23,407 nucleotides of DNA from Rhodobacteraceae bacterium UBA3069 (GCA_002366795.1 DFBX01000119.1:1-23407), one strand, 5' to 3'; counted from the first letter of the stretch, positions 1 to 9,213 are shown. Made by a program: numbers and translations. Notes: generated from the sequence alone by a model not told the origin.

Positions 1-131
1 AACACATTGTTTTTCAACAGAATCCGCCGACTGCCGACTTTCGCCGCGGGTGCCTTCGTATCTGTTCAACCGCTTCGATCAGGGCTTTCGGCCCAGGATT
101 TCTTCATGTGTCGCCGTGTCGGTCTGTTACC

Positions 132-145
132 TTGACCTTTGTCAA
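132..145. promoter_or_regulatory. FNR/CRP-type palindrome (TTGAC-N4-GTCAA)
   Basis: TTGACCTTTGTCAA lies inside a larger perfect inverted repeat (CCTTGAC/GTCAAGG, 4-nt spacer). It fits the relaxed FNR-family pattern TTGAY-N4-RTCAA in every specified base. It sits about 130 bp upstream of the DUF4336-like fragment and could drive the permease/hydrolase unit beyond it. Which FNR-family regulator binds is unknown. Confidence 0.5.
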
Positions 146-275
146 GGCAGGGATAGGGCACGCCACATAGCTTTGGCGCAGGCGCGTTTGCCCCCAGGAA
201 TTTGACAATACCGCTGATCGAAATGAGGAGCGTGCAATAGAGCTTATCAAACATACAAAGGGCGCTATCTGGACT

Positions 276-512
276 GTGGACTATCCGGTTCACCACTCCG
301 GTCTCGACTTCAGTGCGCGGATGACGGTGGTTCGGCTGGAAGATGGCAGGCTGCTGCTGCAATCTCCCTGTGAAATCGACGAGTGTTCTGCAAGGCAGCT
401 TTGTGCGTCAGGCACGCCTGCGTCCATCATCGCGCATGGCCAGAACATTGATCGCGATGCCGTCGCCGTCGCGCGACAGGCATGGAAATGGCCATTGTCG
501 TGGTCGAGTTAG
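276..512 (+). pseudogene. DUF4336-like protein, N-terminal fragment
   Basis: A 78-codon frame opening with GTG. Its first part carries the hallmark start of DUF4336 proteins: a W-T-V-D-Y-P-V stretch (the W-T lie just upstream of the GTG), then RMTVVRLEDGRLLLQSPCEID. These proteins have a metallo-beta-lactamase-like fold of unclear function and are usually over 200 residues long. Here the frame stops shortly after a segment (ASIIAHGQN) that loosely matches the next conserved block, so roughly the last two thirds is absent. The frame is open upstream of the GTG to about 171 without an ATG, so the true start is uncertain. The APC permease begins 6 bp downstream. The remnant reading is inference; the fragment could also be a fusion at a deletion point. 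Confidence 0.45.
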
Positions 513-518
513 GCAAAC

Positions 519-1877
519 ATGCATAGGCCCGGAAAAACCGTTTCGTTCTGGTCCGCGGTGTCGATGGGCATCGGGGCCATGGTCGGTGCGGGGATATTCG
601 CCCTGCTGGGCCAGTCTGGCGCCATCGCCGGCAGCGCCGTCTGGATTTCGTTCGTGATCGGCGGGGTCATTGCGCTTCTGAGCGGGTATTCGATTGGCCG
701 CCTTGGCGCGCGTTACCCTTCGGCGGGCGGTCTTGTCGAATACATGGTGCAGGCTTTCGGCGTCGGGCGCTTTTCCGGAACGATGAGCGTCATGCTCTAC
801 ATAGGATCGCTTGTCGCGGTGTCGCTGGTCGCGCGAACGTTCGGTTCTTACGCGCATGCGCTTTTGCCGGATGGTGCCCCTGACTGGATGACCGAGGTCT
901 TTGCCGCAGCAATTGTGATGACCTTCATGCTGATCAATCTGAACGGCGCGCGTGCTATGGCGCGGGTCGAGAACCTTGTCGTTCTGGTCAAGATGTCGGT
1001 TCTTGTCAGTTTCGCAACGATCGGGATGCTGTTCATTTCACCCGACTACTTGGCCCCGGCAACTTATCCGCCGGTGTCCACAATATTCTACAGCGTTGCG
1101 GTCACGTTCTTTGCGTATGAGGGGTTTCGCATCGTCAGCAATGCCGCTGAGGATATGCCAGACCCGGTGCGCACCCTTCCCAAGGCGATCATGACGGCCA
1201 TCTTGGTCGTGATGGTCGTGTACGTGGCCATCGCGATAAGCGTGTTCGGGAACTTGCCGCCTGACCGCGTCATTGCTGCACAGGATTTCGCCCTGGCCGA
1301 AGCGGCAAGGCCCATCTTGGGTCAGGCGGGTTTTCAGATCGTCGCCGTCGCGGCCTTGTTCGCGACGGCGTCGGCGATCAATGCAAGCCTGTATTCGGTC
1401 ACCAATGTGACCTACAGGCTGGCAACGCTTGGCGAACTTCCGCGGGCATTTGGCAAGCCGATCGCGCACAGCAGGCAAGGGCTGGTGATCAGCTCTTTTC
1501 TTATCATTCTACTCGTGGTGTTCTTCGATCTTGGCCAGATTGCTGCCATCGGCGCGCTGTCGATGCTGATCATTCACCTGACGGTACATCTTGGCCACCT
1601 CCGCTTGCTGCATGAGACGCGGGCAAGGCGGTCCCTCATCATCCTTGCAATCATTGCGAATGCGGCGACCATAGGGTTGGGCGCTTATCACACTGGCAGG
1701 ACCTCTCCACTGCTGTTGCTTTGGATTGGTGCTTTTTTCGCGCTCGCCTTCGTAACGGAGATTCTGTTGCATGGTCTGACCGAACGGTCTGTCAAAACGC
1801 GTTGTAGCGGATCTGCCGATGCCAACTGCCAAGAAGAAGAACGAGAAAACGAATTGCAGCGGAGGACGCCGAAATGA
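519..1877 (+). CDS. APC-superfamily amino acid/polyamine permease
   Basis: A 452-residue integral membrane protein of normal family length with about 12 hydrophobic segments. The first helix has the typical APC signature (residues about 9-28, SFWSAVSMGIGAMVGAGIFA), followed by a YPSAGG-type loop around residue 66 and FFAYEGFRIVSNAAEDMPDP around residues 196-215, the conserved EGF/E-D-P region of the superfamily. The C-terminal 30 residues are hydrophilic and charged. It probably imports an amino acid or related amine through proton coupling at the inner membrane; the substrate cannot be read from sequence. Its TGA overlaps the ATG of the downstream hydrolase remnant (ATGA), implying translational coupling. 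Confidence 0.82.
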   Translation: MHRPGKTVSFWSAVSMGIGAMVGAGIFALLGQSGAIAGSAVWISFVIGGVIALLSGYSIGRLGARYPSAGGLVEYMVQAFGVGRFSGTMSVMLYIGSLVAVSLVARTFGSYAHALLPDGAPDWMTEVFAAAIVMTFMLINLNGARAMARVENLVVLVKMSVLVSFATIGMLFISPDYLAPATYPPVSTIFYSVAVTFFAYEGFRIVSNAAEDMPDPVRTLPKAIMTAILVVMVVYVAIAISVFGNLPPDRVIAAQDFALAEAARPILGQAGFQIVAVAALFATASAINASLYSVTNVTYRLATLGELPRAFGKPIAHSRQGLVISSFLIILLVVFFDLGQIAAIGALSMLIIHLTVHLGHLRLLHETRARRSLIILAIIANAATIGLGAYHTGRTSPLLLLWIGAFFALAFVTEILLHGLTERSVKTRCSGSADANCQEEERENELQRRTPK

Positions 1878-2928
1878 ACCGGAAAGCAATACGCCATCCC
1901 GGTCACGAACACTCGGTTCCATGGTTCTGGCCCATGGCCGCGACCATCGAGTTCGAGCAGAAAGGCCTGGACCTGTTCGTGGACAACATGAGGTTCATCG
2001 AAAACGCCGCGAAACTCGAAGCGCCGCCCGACCCTGAATGGGCGACCGAAAACCGTGTGATCGCCGAACTGGACACGATGCGGCTGCGGGACTTTTCACA
2101 AGGTGACGATGCCTTGGCCCATCTGCCGGTCCTGATCGATGCGCCTTATGCCGGGCATGCCTCGACCATTGCGGATTTCGCCAAGGGGCAGAGCTTGGTC
2201 GAAACCCTGATGGCGGCCGGTTTGCCACGCGTTGTCCTGACGGACTGGAAAAGCGCAACACCGCAGATGCGTGAGTACGATATCGACAAGTACCTAGCGG
2301 ATATAGATGCGGCCGTCACAGCCCTTGGCGGTCGGGTGCGCCCATAGATACCGATGCGGGCGATGGCCCCATCAAGAACATGGCGCATGAGATACGGATG
2401 GCCATTTACGAGGAAATGGTCGCGTCCGGTGGCGGCAGGATGCGGGGCCAATAGATGTTGGCCGGATGGAAGGACATGCATCCGGGAGAGCAGCATCTTG
2501 GCAAGTTCATCGACCTGTATGAACATATCGAGGACCGCAATTATGTCGCGCGAACCGAACAGTCCGAACGATGGTACGAGAACCCGATCGACCTTCCCGG
2601 CGCGTATTACCTTCAAGCGATCCGGTCGCTTTTCAAAGACAACCTTTTTGCCAAGGGCGAGTTTTTCGCGTGTGGACAAACGCTTTCGCTCAGGACCGTG
2701 ACCTGCCCGCTGTTTCTTTTGGCCGGTAAAGACGATGACTTAACGACGAAAGAGCAGGTCTTTGCAGCTGAAAGGCTTGTCGGAACGCCACCGGCACAGG
2801 TTCAAAAGCGTTTGGTGCCGGGCGGGCATATCGGCCTTTTCATGGGAAAGAAGACGCTGGAAAATGCCTGGCCGGAAATCGGCGCATGGATCGCCAAGGT
2901 GGGCCGCGTCGGGGAAGACACGGGTTGA
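1874..2928 (+). pseudogene. Alpha/beta hydrolase (PHA synthase-like), disrupted
   Basis: Three reading-frame pieces together make one alpha/beta hydrolase. Piece 1 (1874 to about 2340) ends in YLADIDAAVTALGGRV. Piece 2 continues one frame over from about 2341 (PIDTDAGDGPIKNMAHE) and hits TAG at 2452-2454. Piece 3 (2455-2928) resumes in the same frame directly after that stop with MLAGWKDMHPGEQHLGKF. The acid (LLAGKDDDLT) and histidine (PGGHIGLFMG) regions are present, but the stretch between strand beta-4 and PIDTD, which should carry the G-x-C/S-x-G nucleophile elbow, is missing. By family expectation about 30 residues are lost with a frame change. The product cannot be catalytic. Relatives are PHA synthase/depolymerase-like proteins, which fits phaC elsewhere in the window. 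The ATGA overlap with the permease shows a former operon. Confidence 0.75.
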
Positions 2929-3072
2929 TCGTTGATTGAAACGGTTGTCCCGGCGGGGCGTTTGCATGTCCGGCGACCGGCCAAGCCAGCACCGGTGATT
3001 ACCGCACTGATCGGCTTGGTGCGCGGGTATGGCATCAGCGAATTGGGAAAGGACGCACCGGTCTGCTGGCCG

Positions 3073-3378
3073 TCAGGTGGCCGTGATGTCGCAAGCGATC
3101 AAACGCACCACCCGTGCGCGTTTATTTCGTGAACGGATTTCCGCTTCTTTCAGCGCCTGCCTTGCCAGTTTCAGACGCGTGAGCGCACGGTCGCGCCGTT
3201 CACAAAGCTGTCTCACGCGCGATCCCGGATCACCAATCAGCATCGTTTTCCGCGCCGGGGCTTCTGGCAGCCAGATCAGCGCCGCAGAGCGGGCCGATTG
3301 CAACGCGCTGTCCGCAGCAAGATACCTCCGGTAGGCTTTGAACAATATCCGGCGGTGCGCTTCTAGGTATCCATGCAT
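3073..3378 (-). CDS. Small basic hypothetical protein
   Basis: A 101-residue protein rich in Arg and Ala (RRYLAADSALQSARSAALIW, later RLKLARQALKEAEIRSRNKRARVVR). It is predicted to be largely helical, possibly coiled-coil, with no signal peptide or membrane segment. An in-frame ATG also exists at 3405, but the ATG at 3378 is chosen because GGGAGGAG lies about 6 nt before it on the minus strand. It is the third gene of the minus-strand group cbpA-cbpM, 55 bp after the cbpM stop, so it is probably co-transcribed. I recognise no family. Position suggests a stress or chaperone-linked role, but that is only context. Confidence 0.6.
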   Translation of the reverse strand: MHGYLEAHRRILFKAYRRYLAADSALQSARSAALIWLPEAPARKTMLIGDPGSRVRQLCERRDRALTRLKLARQALKEAEIRSRNKRARVVRLIACDITAT

Positions 3379-3433
3379 GACTCTCCTCCCGTAGTTGTCT
3401 CGCACGTCATGTCCTTAATCCTAACAGAAGCGA

Positions 3434-3790
3434 TCACCTTTCGTCTTCCGGCGTTGGCTCAACTCCGCGCCGAGAGCGAAAACTCGCCACGACAGTGCGG
3501 CGCACTTCCTCTGGCTGCATATCAATTGCGTCCACTAAGCATCTAAGATTGCGGCGGGTTTCATGAAGGCGGTCGATCAGGGACAGCACCACGGGCAGTG
3601 CCTTTGACGGAAGATCCATATCCTTCTTCAGATCGCAGAGAAGACGGATACGGGCCACGTCCAGCTCATCGAAGACCGGGCCATCGGTGCCCTGCGCCGG
3701 CTGGACCCATCCTTCCCGGACCCAAAGCCGAAGCTCTCTCAGCGACAGGCGATGGACCTGTGCAACGACGCGATCTTCATCCATTCTCAT
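3434..3790 (-). CDS. cbpM: Chaperone modulator CbpM-like (MerR-type HTH)
   Basis: A 118-residue protein of normal CbpM length. The N-terminal half has the MerR-like helix-turn-helix layout of CbpM: LSLRELRLWVREGWVQPAQG, then DELDVARIRLLCDLKKDMDLP. It is followed by a helical segment (LPVVLSLIDRLHETRRNLRCLVDAI). Known CbpM proteins bind the J-domain of the DnaJ-like co-chaperone CbpA and inhibit it. Its ATG overlaps the cbpA stop (ATGA at 3787-3790), the usual coupled cbpA-cbpM arrangement. Because cbpA is frameshifted, translation coupled to cbpA termination here may be impaired. The identification rests on both the motif and the partner gene. Confidence 0.82.
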   Translation of the reverse strand: MRMDEDRVVAQVHRLSLRELRLWVREGWVQPAQGTDGPVFDELDVARIRLLCDLKKDMDLPSKALPVVLSLIDRLHETRRNLRCLVDAIDMQPEEVRRTVVASFRSRRGVEPTPEDER

Positions 3791-4723
3791 GTTTTCCTCC
3801 GCAAATCTTCGCGTGGATCAAAGTCGGAATGATCGCGCCAGCGCTTGGCCAGATCTTCAAGGGTGCTGTCGATCTTGTCAGGCAGGACGATCTTGAGGCG
3901 CACGTATTGATCACCCGCTTTGCCGGTTGTGCGCGCCACGCCCTTGCCTTTCAGCCTGAGCCGCCGCCCCGACGAGGCACCCTTGGGGATCGACATGGAC
4001 ACCGCGCCGGATATGGTCGGAACATCTACCTTCGAGCCAAGAACCGCTTCGTCAAGCGTGATGGGAAGCTCCATCTCGATATCGTCTTCGTCGCGGGTGA
4101 ATATCGGGTGCGGACGGATGCCGATGGTGACCAGTGCATCGCCGGGCGGCCCTTTGCCGAAACCGGGCGCGCCCTTGCCGCGCAAGCGCAGGGTCTGACC
4201 ATCGCTGACACAGGGCGGAATCGAAATGGCGATATCCTTGCTATCCGGCATCGTTACACTGCGCTTGGCGCCGCGCACGGCATCCATGAAATCAACGTCC
4301 AGATGGTAGCGAAGGTCATGTCCGCGTGCATGAAATTCCTGCCGCGCCCCCCCGCCACCGCTGTGATTTCGCCGTCCGAAAAGGTCGGAAAAGAAATCGG
4401 CCGCATCCCCATAGTCTTCGGGGGTCATGCCGGGGTCGTAACGCCGCCCGGCGTCCTGCCCCGCGTATTGATGGTAATACTGCCTTTCCGACCGTTCCTG
4501 TCCGCTGGCATCGATTTCCCCCCGCATCATAGCGGCGGCGCTTTTCGGAATCGCCCAAAAGATCATAGGCGGCTGACGCGGCTTGAAATTCGGCTTTCTT
4601 CTTTGCGTCGTCCGGGTGCAGGTCAGGATGCAGGGCCTTGGCCAGTTTCCGGTATGCTTTCTTGATCTCGTCCTGCGTCGCCGTCTTTTCGACGCCCAGG
4701 ACTTTGTATGGATCGTCGGTCAC
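3787..4723 (-). pseudogene. cbpA: DnaJ-like co-chaperone CbpA, frameshifted
   Basis: The J-domain is at residues 3-66 (DPYKVLGVEKTATQDEIKKA, HPD at 32-34, ending LLGDSEKRRRYD). The frame then breaks in a run of six C on the plus strand (4518-4523). One base fewer there joins the J-domain to the linker and the two C-terminal substrate-binding domains (VDFMDAVRGAKRSV; ISIPPCVSDGQTLRLRGKG; MSIPKGASSGRRLRLKGKG). The corrected length is 311 residues, normal for CbpA. As sequenced, translation ends after about 135 residues with a nonsense tail. GTG at 4723 is the start, since it immediately precedes TDDPYKVLG and has GAGG about 9 nt upstream. CbpA works with DnaK in stress and stationary phase. The indel may be real, phase-variable or a sequencing error. 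Confidence 0.8.
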
Positions 4724-4863
4724 GTCTTGATACCTCGCTGCCCGCCTTCGGGCGACAACACATGCCGCACGGTGCCTGCATTTCCAAAAGGGTTGGTATG
4801 CACCACCAAGCGGCGTTTGTGGTCTTCCTTGGGTAAACATCCCTTGCAAGCGGCTGCCGTGCA

Positions 4864-4877
4864 TTGATTTTGGTCAA
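4864..4877. promoter_or_regulatory. FNR/FnrL-type box between cbpA and phosphoketolase
   Basis: TTGATTTTGGTCAA fits TTGAY-N4-RTCAA at all specified positions and differs from the strict FNR consensus TTGAT-N4-ATCAA in one base. It lies in the divergent spacer, about 130 bp before the phosphoketolase ATG (5007) and about 140 bp before the cbpA GTG (4723), so it could serve either or both promoters. It coincides with the TTG that opens the longest phosphoketolase frame, which argues against that codon being a translation start. Confidence 0.6.
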
Positions 4878-5006
4878 GGTATCCGTTGCCAAGACGCGGA
4901 ACAATGGAAGGCGTCACCGTGGGACAAGACGCGCTGACGTGATCGGCGTTGCTTGGCTGGCAACAGCGGTTTTGTTCCCGTCTTCAATAAATATCTTGGG
5001 AAAGCC

Positions 5007-7350
5007 ATGCTTTCAGCGGACATTGCAAAAAAAAATCGATGGCTATTGGCGCGCCGCCAATTACCTGTCGGTTGGCCAGATATACCTTCGTGACAACCCG
5101 CTTTTGCGGACGCCCTTAATGGTCGATCACATCAAGCCGCGGTTGCTGGGCCACTGGGGAACCACGCCGGGGCTTAACTTCATCTATGCGCATATGAACC
5201 GCGCCATTCAGGATTTCGGGCTGAAATCCATTTTCATAACGGGGCCGGGGCACGGGGCGCCGGGTATCGTCGCGAATACCTATCTTGAAGGCACCTATAG
5301 CGAGCATTATCCGCATGTGTCGCAGGACGCCGACGGGCTGCGCAAACTGTTCACGCAGTTCTCCTGGCCCGGTGGCATTCCCAGTCACACCGCCGCGACA
5401 ATGCCGGGTTCGATCAACGAAGGCGGCGAGCTTGGCTACAGTCTGGTGCATGCCTATGGGGCGGTTTTCGACAATCCCGATCTTGTTGCGGTTTGTGTCG
5501 TGGGCGATGGTGAGGCCGAAACCGGAACGCTTGCGGCCAGTTGGCATTCCAACAAGTTCCTGAACCCGGCGCGCGATGGCGCGGTGCTGCCGATCCTGCA
5601 CCTGAACGGCTACAAGATCGCGAACCCGACCGTGCTGGCAAGAATACCGCGTGACGAACTGTTCAGCCTGTTTAGGGGATATGGCCACGAGCCGATTGAA
5701 GTTGTGGCAGACGATCCCGATCAGGCCCATCACGCGCTGGCCGCGGCGCTGGATACATGCATCGGCCAAATTCGTCATATTCAGCACGAGGCCAGGCAAA
5801 ATGGTGGCCAGCACCGCCCGCGCTGGCCGATGATCATCCTGCGCTCACCCAAGGGCTGGACCGGTCCTTCCCATGTCGATGGGCTGCCGGTCGAAGGAAC
5901 GTGGCATGCGCACCAGGTGCCGCTGAAGGATTTCGCGGGTCATCCCGACCACCTGCACCAGCTTGAAAAATGGCTGAAAAGCTATCGCCGGGACGAGTTG
6001 TTCGACGACAATGGCCGACTTCGCGAGAAATGGGCCAACCTTGCCCCGTCGGGCAAGCATCGGATGAGTGCCTCTGCACATGCGAATGGCGGCCTGTTGT
6101 TGAAAGGGTTGGTTCTGCCGGACATCGGTGATCATTCGGTGCCCGTGAACCGTCCGGGCAATTCAGTGGAAGAAGCGACGCGCGAGTTGGGGCGTTACCT
6201 GAAAGGCGGCATGGCACTTAACATGGCGCAGTCGAATTTTCGCGTGTTCGGCCCGGATGAAACGGCCTCGAACCGTCTGACGGCTCTGTTCGATGTCACG
6301 GACCGATGCTTCACCGCCGAGGTATTGGAAACGGACGAGCACCAGTCACCAGACGGGCGCGTGCTGGAGATATTGAACGAGAACCTGTGCCAAGGTTGGC
6401 TTGAAGGGTACGTGTTGAGCGGCCGACACGGCGTTTTCTCTTGCTATGAGGCTTTCACGCACATCGTCGATGCGATGTTCAATCAGTATGCGAAGTGGTT
6501 GAAGACGGCCAACGAAGTGCCTTGGCGCGCGCCCGTCGCATCGTTCAACTACCTGCTCACGTCGCATGTCTGGCGGCAGGATCACAACGGCTTCAGCCAT
6601 CAGGACCCCGGTTTCATCAATCATGTTGCCAAAAAGAAGGCCGAAATCGCGCGCATTTACATGCCGCCTGATGCCAACACTTTGCTGGTTGTCGCGGACC
6701 AGTGCCTGCGCTCGCGCAACAAGGTCAACGTGATCGTGGCGGGCAAGCAGCCAGAGCTTCAGTGGTTGGGCATTGGCGATGCCCTCAAGCACTGTGAAAA
6801 GGGGCTGGGGGTATGGCACTGGGCCAGCAACGACGAAGGCGCGGAACCGGATGTGGTTCTTGCCTGCGCTGGCGACGTGCCAACGACAGAAGCTGTCGCG
6901 GCGGCTGACCTGCTGCGCCGGAACGTGCCGGACCTCAAGCTGCGCTTGGTGAATGTCGTTGACCTGATGTCGCTTGCCCCGCCCGAGGAACACCCGCATG
7001 GCGTCGATCAAGCCACCTTCACAGAGGTCTTCGGACGGCAGGCTTCCATTCTCTTTGCTTTCCACGGGTATCGCTCGCTTATTCGCAACCTGATGTTCAA
7101 CCGGCCCTGTCATGGTCGTTTGCAGGTGTTTGGATACAAAGAGGAAGGCACCACAACGACACCGTTCGATATGGCTGTTCTGAATGGCATAGACCGTTTT
7201 AACTTGGCGCTTCGCGCACTCGATTGCCTGTCACGGCCGTCGCGACAGGCGCAGGATTTGCGGCGCCATACCACCGAGAAACTTGAACATCACCGCACCC
7301 ATATCCGCGCCCACGGAGAAGACTTGCCCGAAGTGCTTGATTGGCGCTGA
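5007..7350 (+). CDS. xfp: Xylulose-5-P/fructose-6-P phosphoketolase
   Basis: Thiamine-diphosphate enzyme that cleaves xylulose-5-P or fructose-6-P with phosphate to acetyl-phosphate plus glyceraldehyde-3-P or erythrose-4-P, in the cytoplasm. Family motifs are present: YWRAANYLSVGQIYL near the N-terminus, GPGHGAPG (about residues 77-84), VVGDGEAETGTLAASWH (ThDP/Mg site, about 163-179) and YLLTSHVWRQDHNGFSHQDPG around 511-531. Length is about 780, normal. The start is a problem. ATG 5007 (GGGAAAG upstream) gives a family-like MLSADIAKK, but it joins the main frame only if one A is removed from the A9 run at 5026-5034. As written, TTG at 5023 could still give an intact 775-residue enzyme. No acetate kinase or phosphotransacetylase gene is adjacent, so the fate of acetyl-phosphate is not settled by context. 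Confidence 0.93.
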
Positions 7351-7540
7351 GATGCCGGCACGGAGCATGGGGCGTGATCGGGCGCGCGGACAGAATGGCA
7401 CAGTGGTTTTCGCTTGGCGCCAAGGCAGCTCGCGCCTTTCGTAATTTTCAGCTATGGTTCAAGAATGGCTTGGTCGGCTTTGGTTTCATTAAACTTTTCA
7501 GCTGGCCTGACCCATAGGGCAATCATCAAGGCTTGAACGC

Positions 7541-9151
7541 ATGCTTTTTGCAACGGTGCGCGAAATTCGCCCCCGACAGGATCTGATCGCAATGCTGACG
7601 CTGGCGGCCATTGCCATCCCCGAACAGCTTGCCACCGCGCAGCTTGCGGGAATGCCAGCCGGGCAGGGCCTTGTCGTCTTTGTTGCCGCGGCGACCATGA
7701 TGACAATCGCATCCCGCAGCCGAAGCCTTTCGGTTGGCGCGGATTCGACAATCGCGCCCGTCCTGCTGGCCGCGGGTGTCAGCGCGTCGGTTCCTGGCGC
7801 AATGGCACTGATTTCGGCAATGGTGGGCGTCATCCTTTTGACGGTTGCGATATTCCGGCTGGAAGGCGTTGCGCGGCTCTTGTCGATGCCTGTCGCCACG
7901 GGAATGATGGCCGGTATTTCGGTACACATTCTTGCGGGCCGAATGCCGATAGCCATAGGGATGCAGGCAGTGCCAAGCAGCGTGATAGAAACCTTGATCG
8001 CTGTCGGGCGCGCATTGCCGGATGCAAGACCGGGGCCTTTGGCCTTGGCCGTACTTGTCGCCGTGGCCTGCGTGGCTGGCAGGGCGATCAACCGGTGGGT
8101 GCCGGTGCCACTTTTCGCGCTGATCTTTGCGTCTGGCTGCGTGGCGATTTTCGATCCAGACGGGAGGCTATTCCCGCGCATTGCCGCCGATGGCCTGACC
8201 TGGGGGCTGGCCCAGCCGACCCTCAATCTTGACGTTGCACTTGGCTTGTTGCCCACGGCGTTGACGGTGGCCGTTTTGTGCCTGTTCCAGACCAGTGTGA
8301 TACTGCGCGAAGGAAAGGACGATACGCCCGCGCGCAGGCGCAATGCATTCGCTTCGGTCGGGCTGGGCAACCTTGCTTCGGCTGCTGTTGGCGGATTTGC
8401 CGTGAACGCAAGCCCGCCAAGAACCAAGGTCGTGCGCGATACCGGCGCATCCGGTCAATTGGTGGGCCTTGGCGCCGCGACCTTGGGCCTGCTGGTGCTG
8501 ATCGTCGCGCCCGGCGTGCTGCGCCTTTTACCTTCGGCGGCCCTGGCCGGCGTGCTGGCCTATATCGCCTTGCTTATCTTTCCTTGGGAGAAAATCAAAA
8601 GCCTGATCCGCCACAGTCGGCCCGAGGCTTTCATCGCAATCGTGACCATGGCGTTCGTGATTGCGCTTCCGCTTCAATATGGGTTGCCCTTGGCGATCCT
8701 GCTTTCGTTGCTCTACGCGACCTTGCCGCTCTTTGCGTCGCAGGTGGTGGAGTTGCGCCAGATACCGGGCACGACGATCTGGTGGCACCAGCCCGACGCC
8801 GCAGGCGCGGAACCCGATGAAAGCGTGATGGTCCTTGGACTGACATCGCCGGTCAACTTCGCCAACGCCGAGGGGGTCGTGGCGGATATTGTCGGCTTCT
8901 TGAACAAGCGGCCGAGGCCGCCCCGCGTTCTGGTTCTGGAAGGGGCCGGGATGCTGTCACTGGATATCACGGGCGCCGAATGCCTGTCGCGCATGTTCCG
9001 AACCCTGGCGGCATCCGGAATCGAAATCGGACTGGCGCGGGTCGAGTCGGACCGCGCCCGCGATCAACTCGGCAGCAGTGGCCTGCTTGACGTTCTGGGC
9101 GAAAACCGGGTGTTCAACAGTGTGGATCAAGCAATCAGGGCGCTGTCCTGA
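7541..9151 (+). CDS. SulP-family anion transporter with STAS domain
   Basis: A 536-residue SulP/SLC26 transporter. The membrane domain covers roughly residues 1-405 and starts with the conserved region RPRQDLIAMLTLAAIAIPEQ, where family members have the 'AG..A.VAIPQ' motif. Later come GGFAVNASPPRTKVVRDTGA (matching the usual 'F..tgs.SRTAVN..aGA' region) and a run of hydrophobic helices. A cytoplasmic STAS domain follows from about 425 (MVLGLTSPVNFANAEGVVAD; VLEGAGMLSLDITGAECLSR). The substrate could be sulfate, bicarbonate or a carboxylate and cannot be assigned. ATG 7541 has AAGG about 9 nt upstream. A terminator follows directly, separating it from ftsH. Confidence 0.85.
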   Translation: MLFATVREIRPRQDLIAMLTLAAIAIPEQLATAQLAGMPAGQGLVVFVAAATMMTIASRSRSLSVGADSTIAPVLLAAGVSASVPGAMALISAMVGVILLTVAIFRLEGVARLLSMPVATGMMAGISVHILAGRMPIAIGMQAVPSSVIETLIAVGRALPDARPGPLALAVLVAVACVAGRAINRWVPVPLFALIFASGCVAIFDPDGRLFPRIAADGLTWGLAQPTLNLDVALGLLPTALTVAVLCLFQTSVILREGKDDTPARRRNAFASVGLGNLASAAVGGFAVNASPPRTKVVRDTGASGQLVGLGAATLGLLVLIVAPGVLRLLPSAALAGVLAYIALLIFPWEKIKSLIRHSRPEAFIAIVTMAFVIALPLQYGLPLAILLSLLYATLPLFASQVVELRQIPGTTIWWHQPDAAGAEPDESVMVLGLTSPVNFANAEGVVADIVGFLNKRPRPPRVLVLEGAGMLSLDITGAECLSRMFRTLAASGIEIGLARVESDRARDQLGSSGLLDVLGENRVFNSVDQAIRALS

Positions 9152-9156
9152 AGCAC

Positions 9157-9188
9157 GCCTTGCCGTTCTGTGGCGGCAAGCGGTTTTT
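9157..9188 (+). terminator. Rho-independent terminator after SulP gene
   Basis: The arms CTTGCCG (9159-9165) and CGGCAAG (9174-9180) form a perfect 7-bp stem with an 8-nt loop. After CGG comes TTTTT (9184-9188). The hairpin begins 7 nt after the SulP stop codon. Confidence 0.75.
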
Positions 9189-9199
9189 CAACGGCCACC

Positions 9200-9213
9200 T
9201 TGATGCAAAACAA
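9200..9213. promoter_or_regulatory. Degenerate FNR-like box upstream of ftsH
   Basis: TTGATGCAAAACAA has a perfect left half-site and one mismatch in the right half (AACAA for ATCAA). It is about 135 bp before the proposed ftsH start and just after the SulP terminator, where an ftsH promoter is expected. It is weaker than the other boxes in the window. Confidence 0.3.

Noticed and set aside
2932..3132. 66-codon plus-strand frame between the hydrolase remnant and the minus-strand genes
   Set aside because: No ribosome binding site or recognisable motif, and it overlaps the end of a better-supported minus-strand gene.
3598..4665. Long plus-strand frame opposite cbpA
   Set aside because: It is an antisense shadow of cbpA, whose domains are clearly read on the minus strand. 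No family features were seen.
4864..5006. Longest phosphoketolase frame starting at TTG 4864
   Set aside because: The start codon lies within an FNR-like palindrome and the extra 50-odd residues (MILVKVSVAKTRNN...) have no resemblance to phosphoketolases.
7413..7424. 12-bp palindrome CTTGGCGCCAAG between xfp and the SulP gene
   Set aside because: Short, with no T-run and no known consensus; such GC-rich palindromes are expected by chance in this composition.
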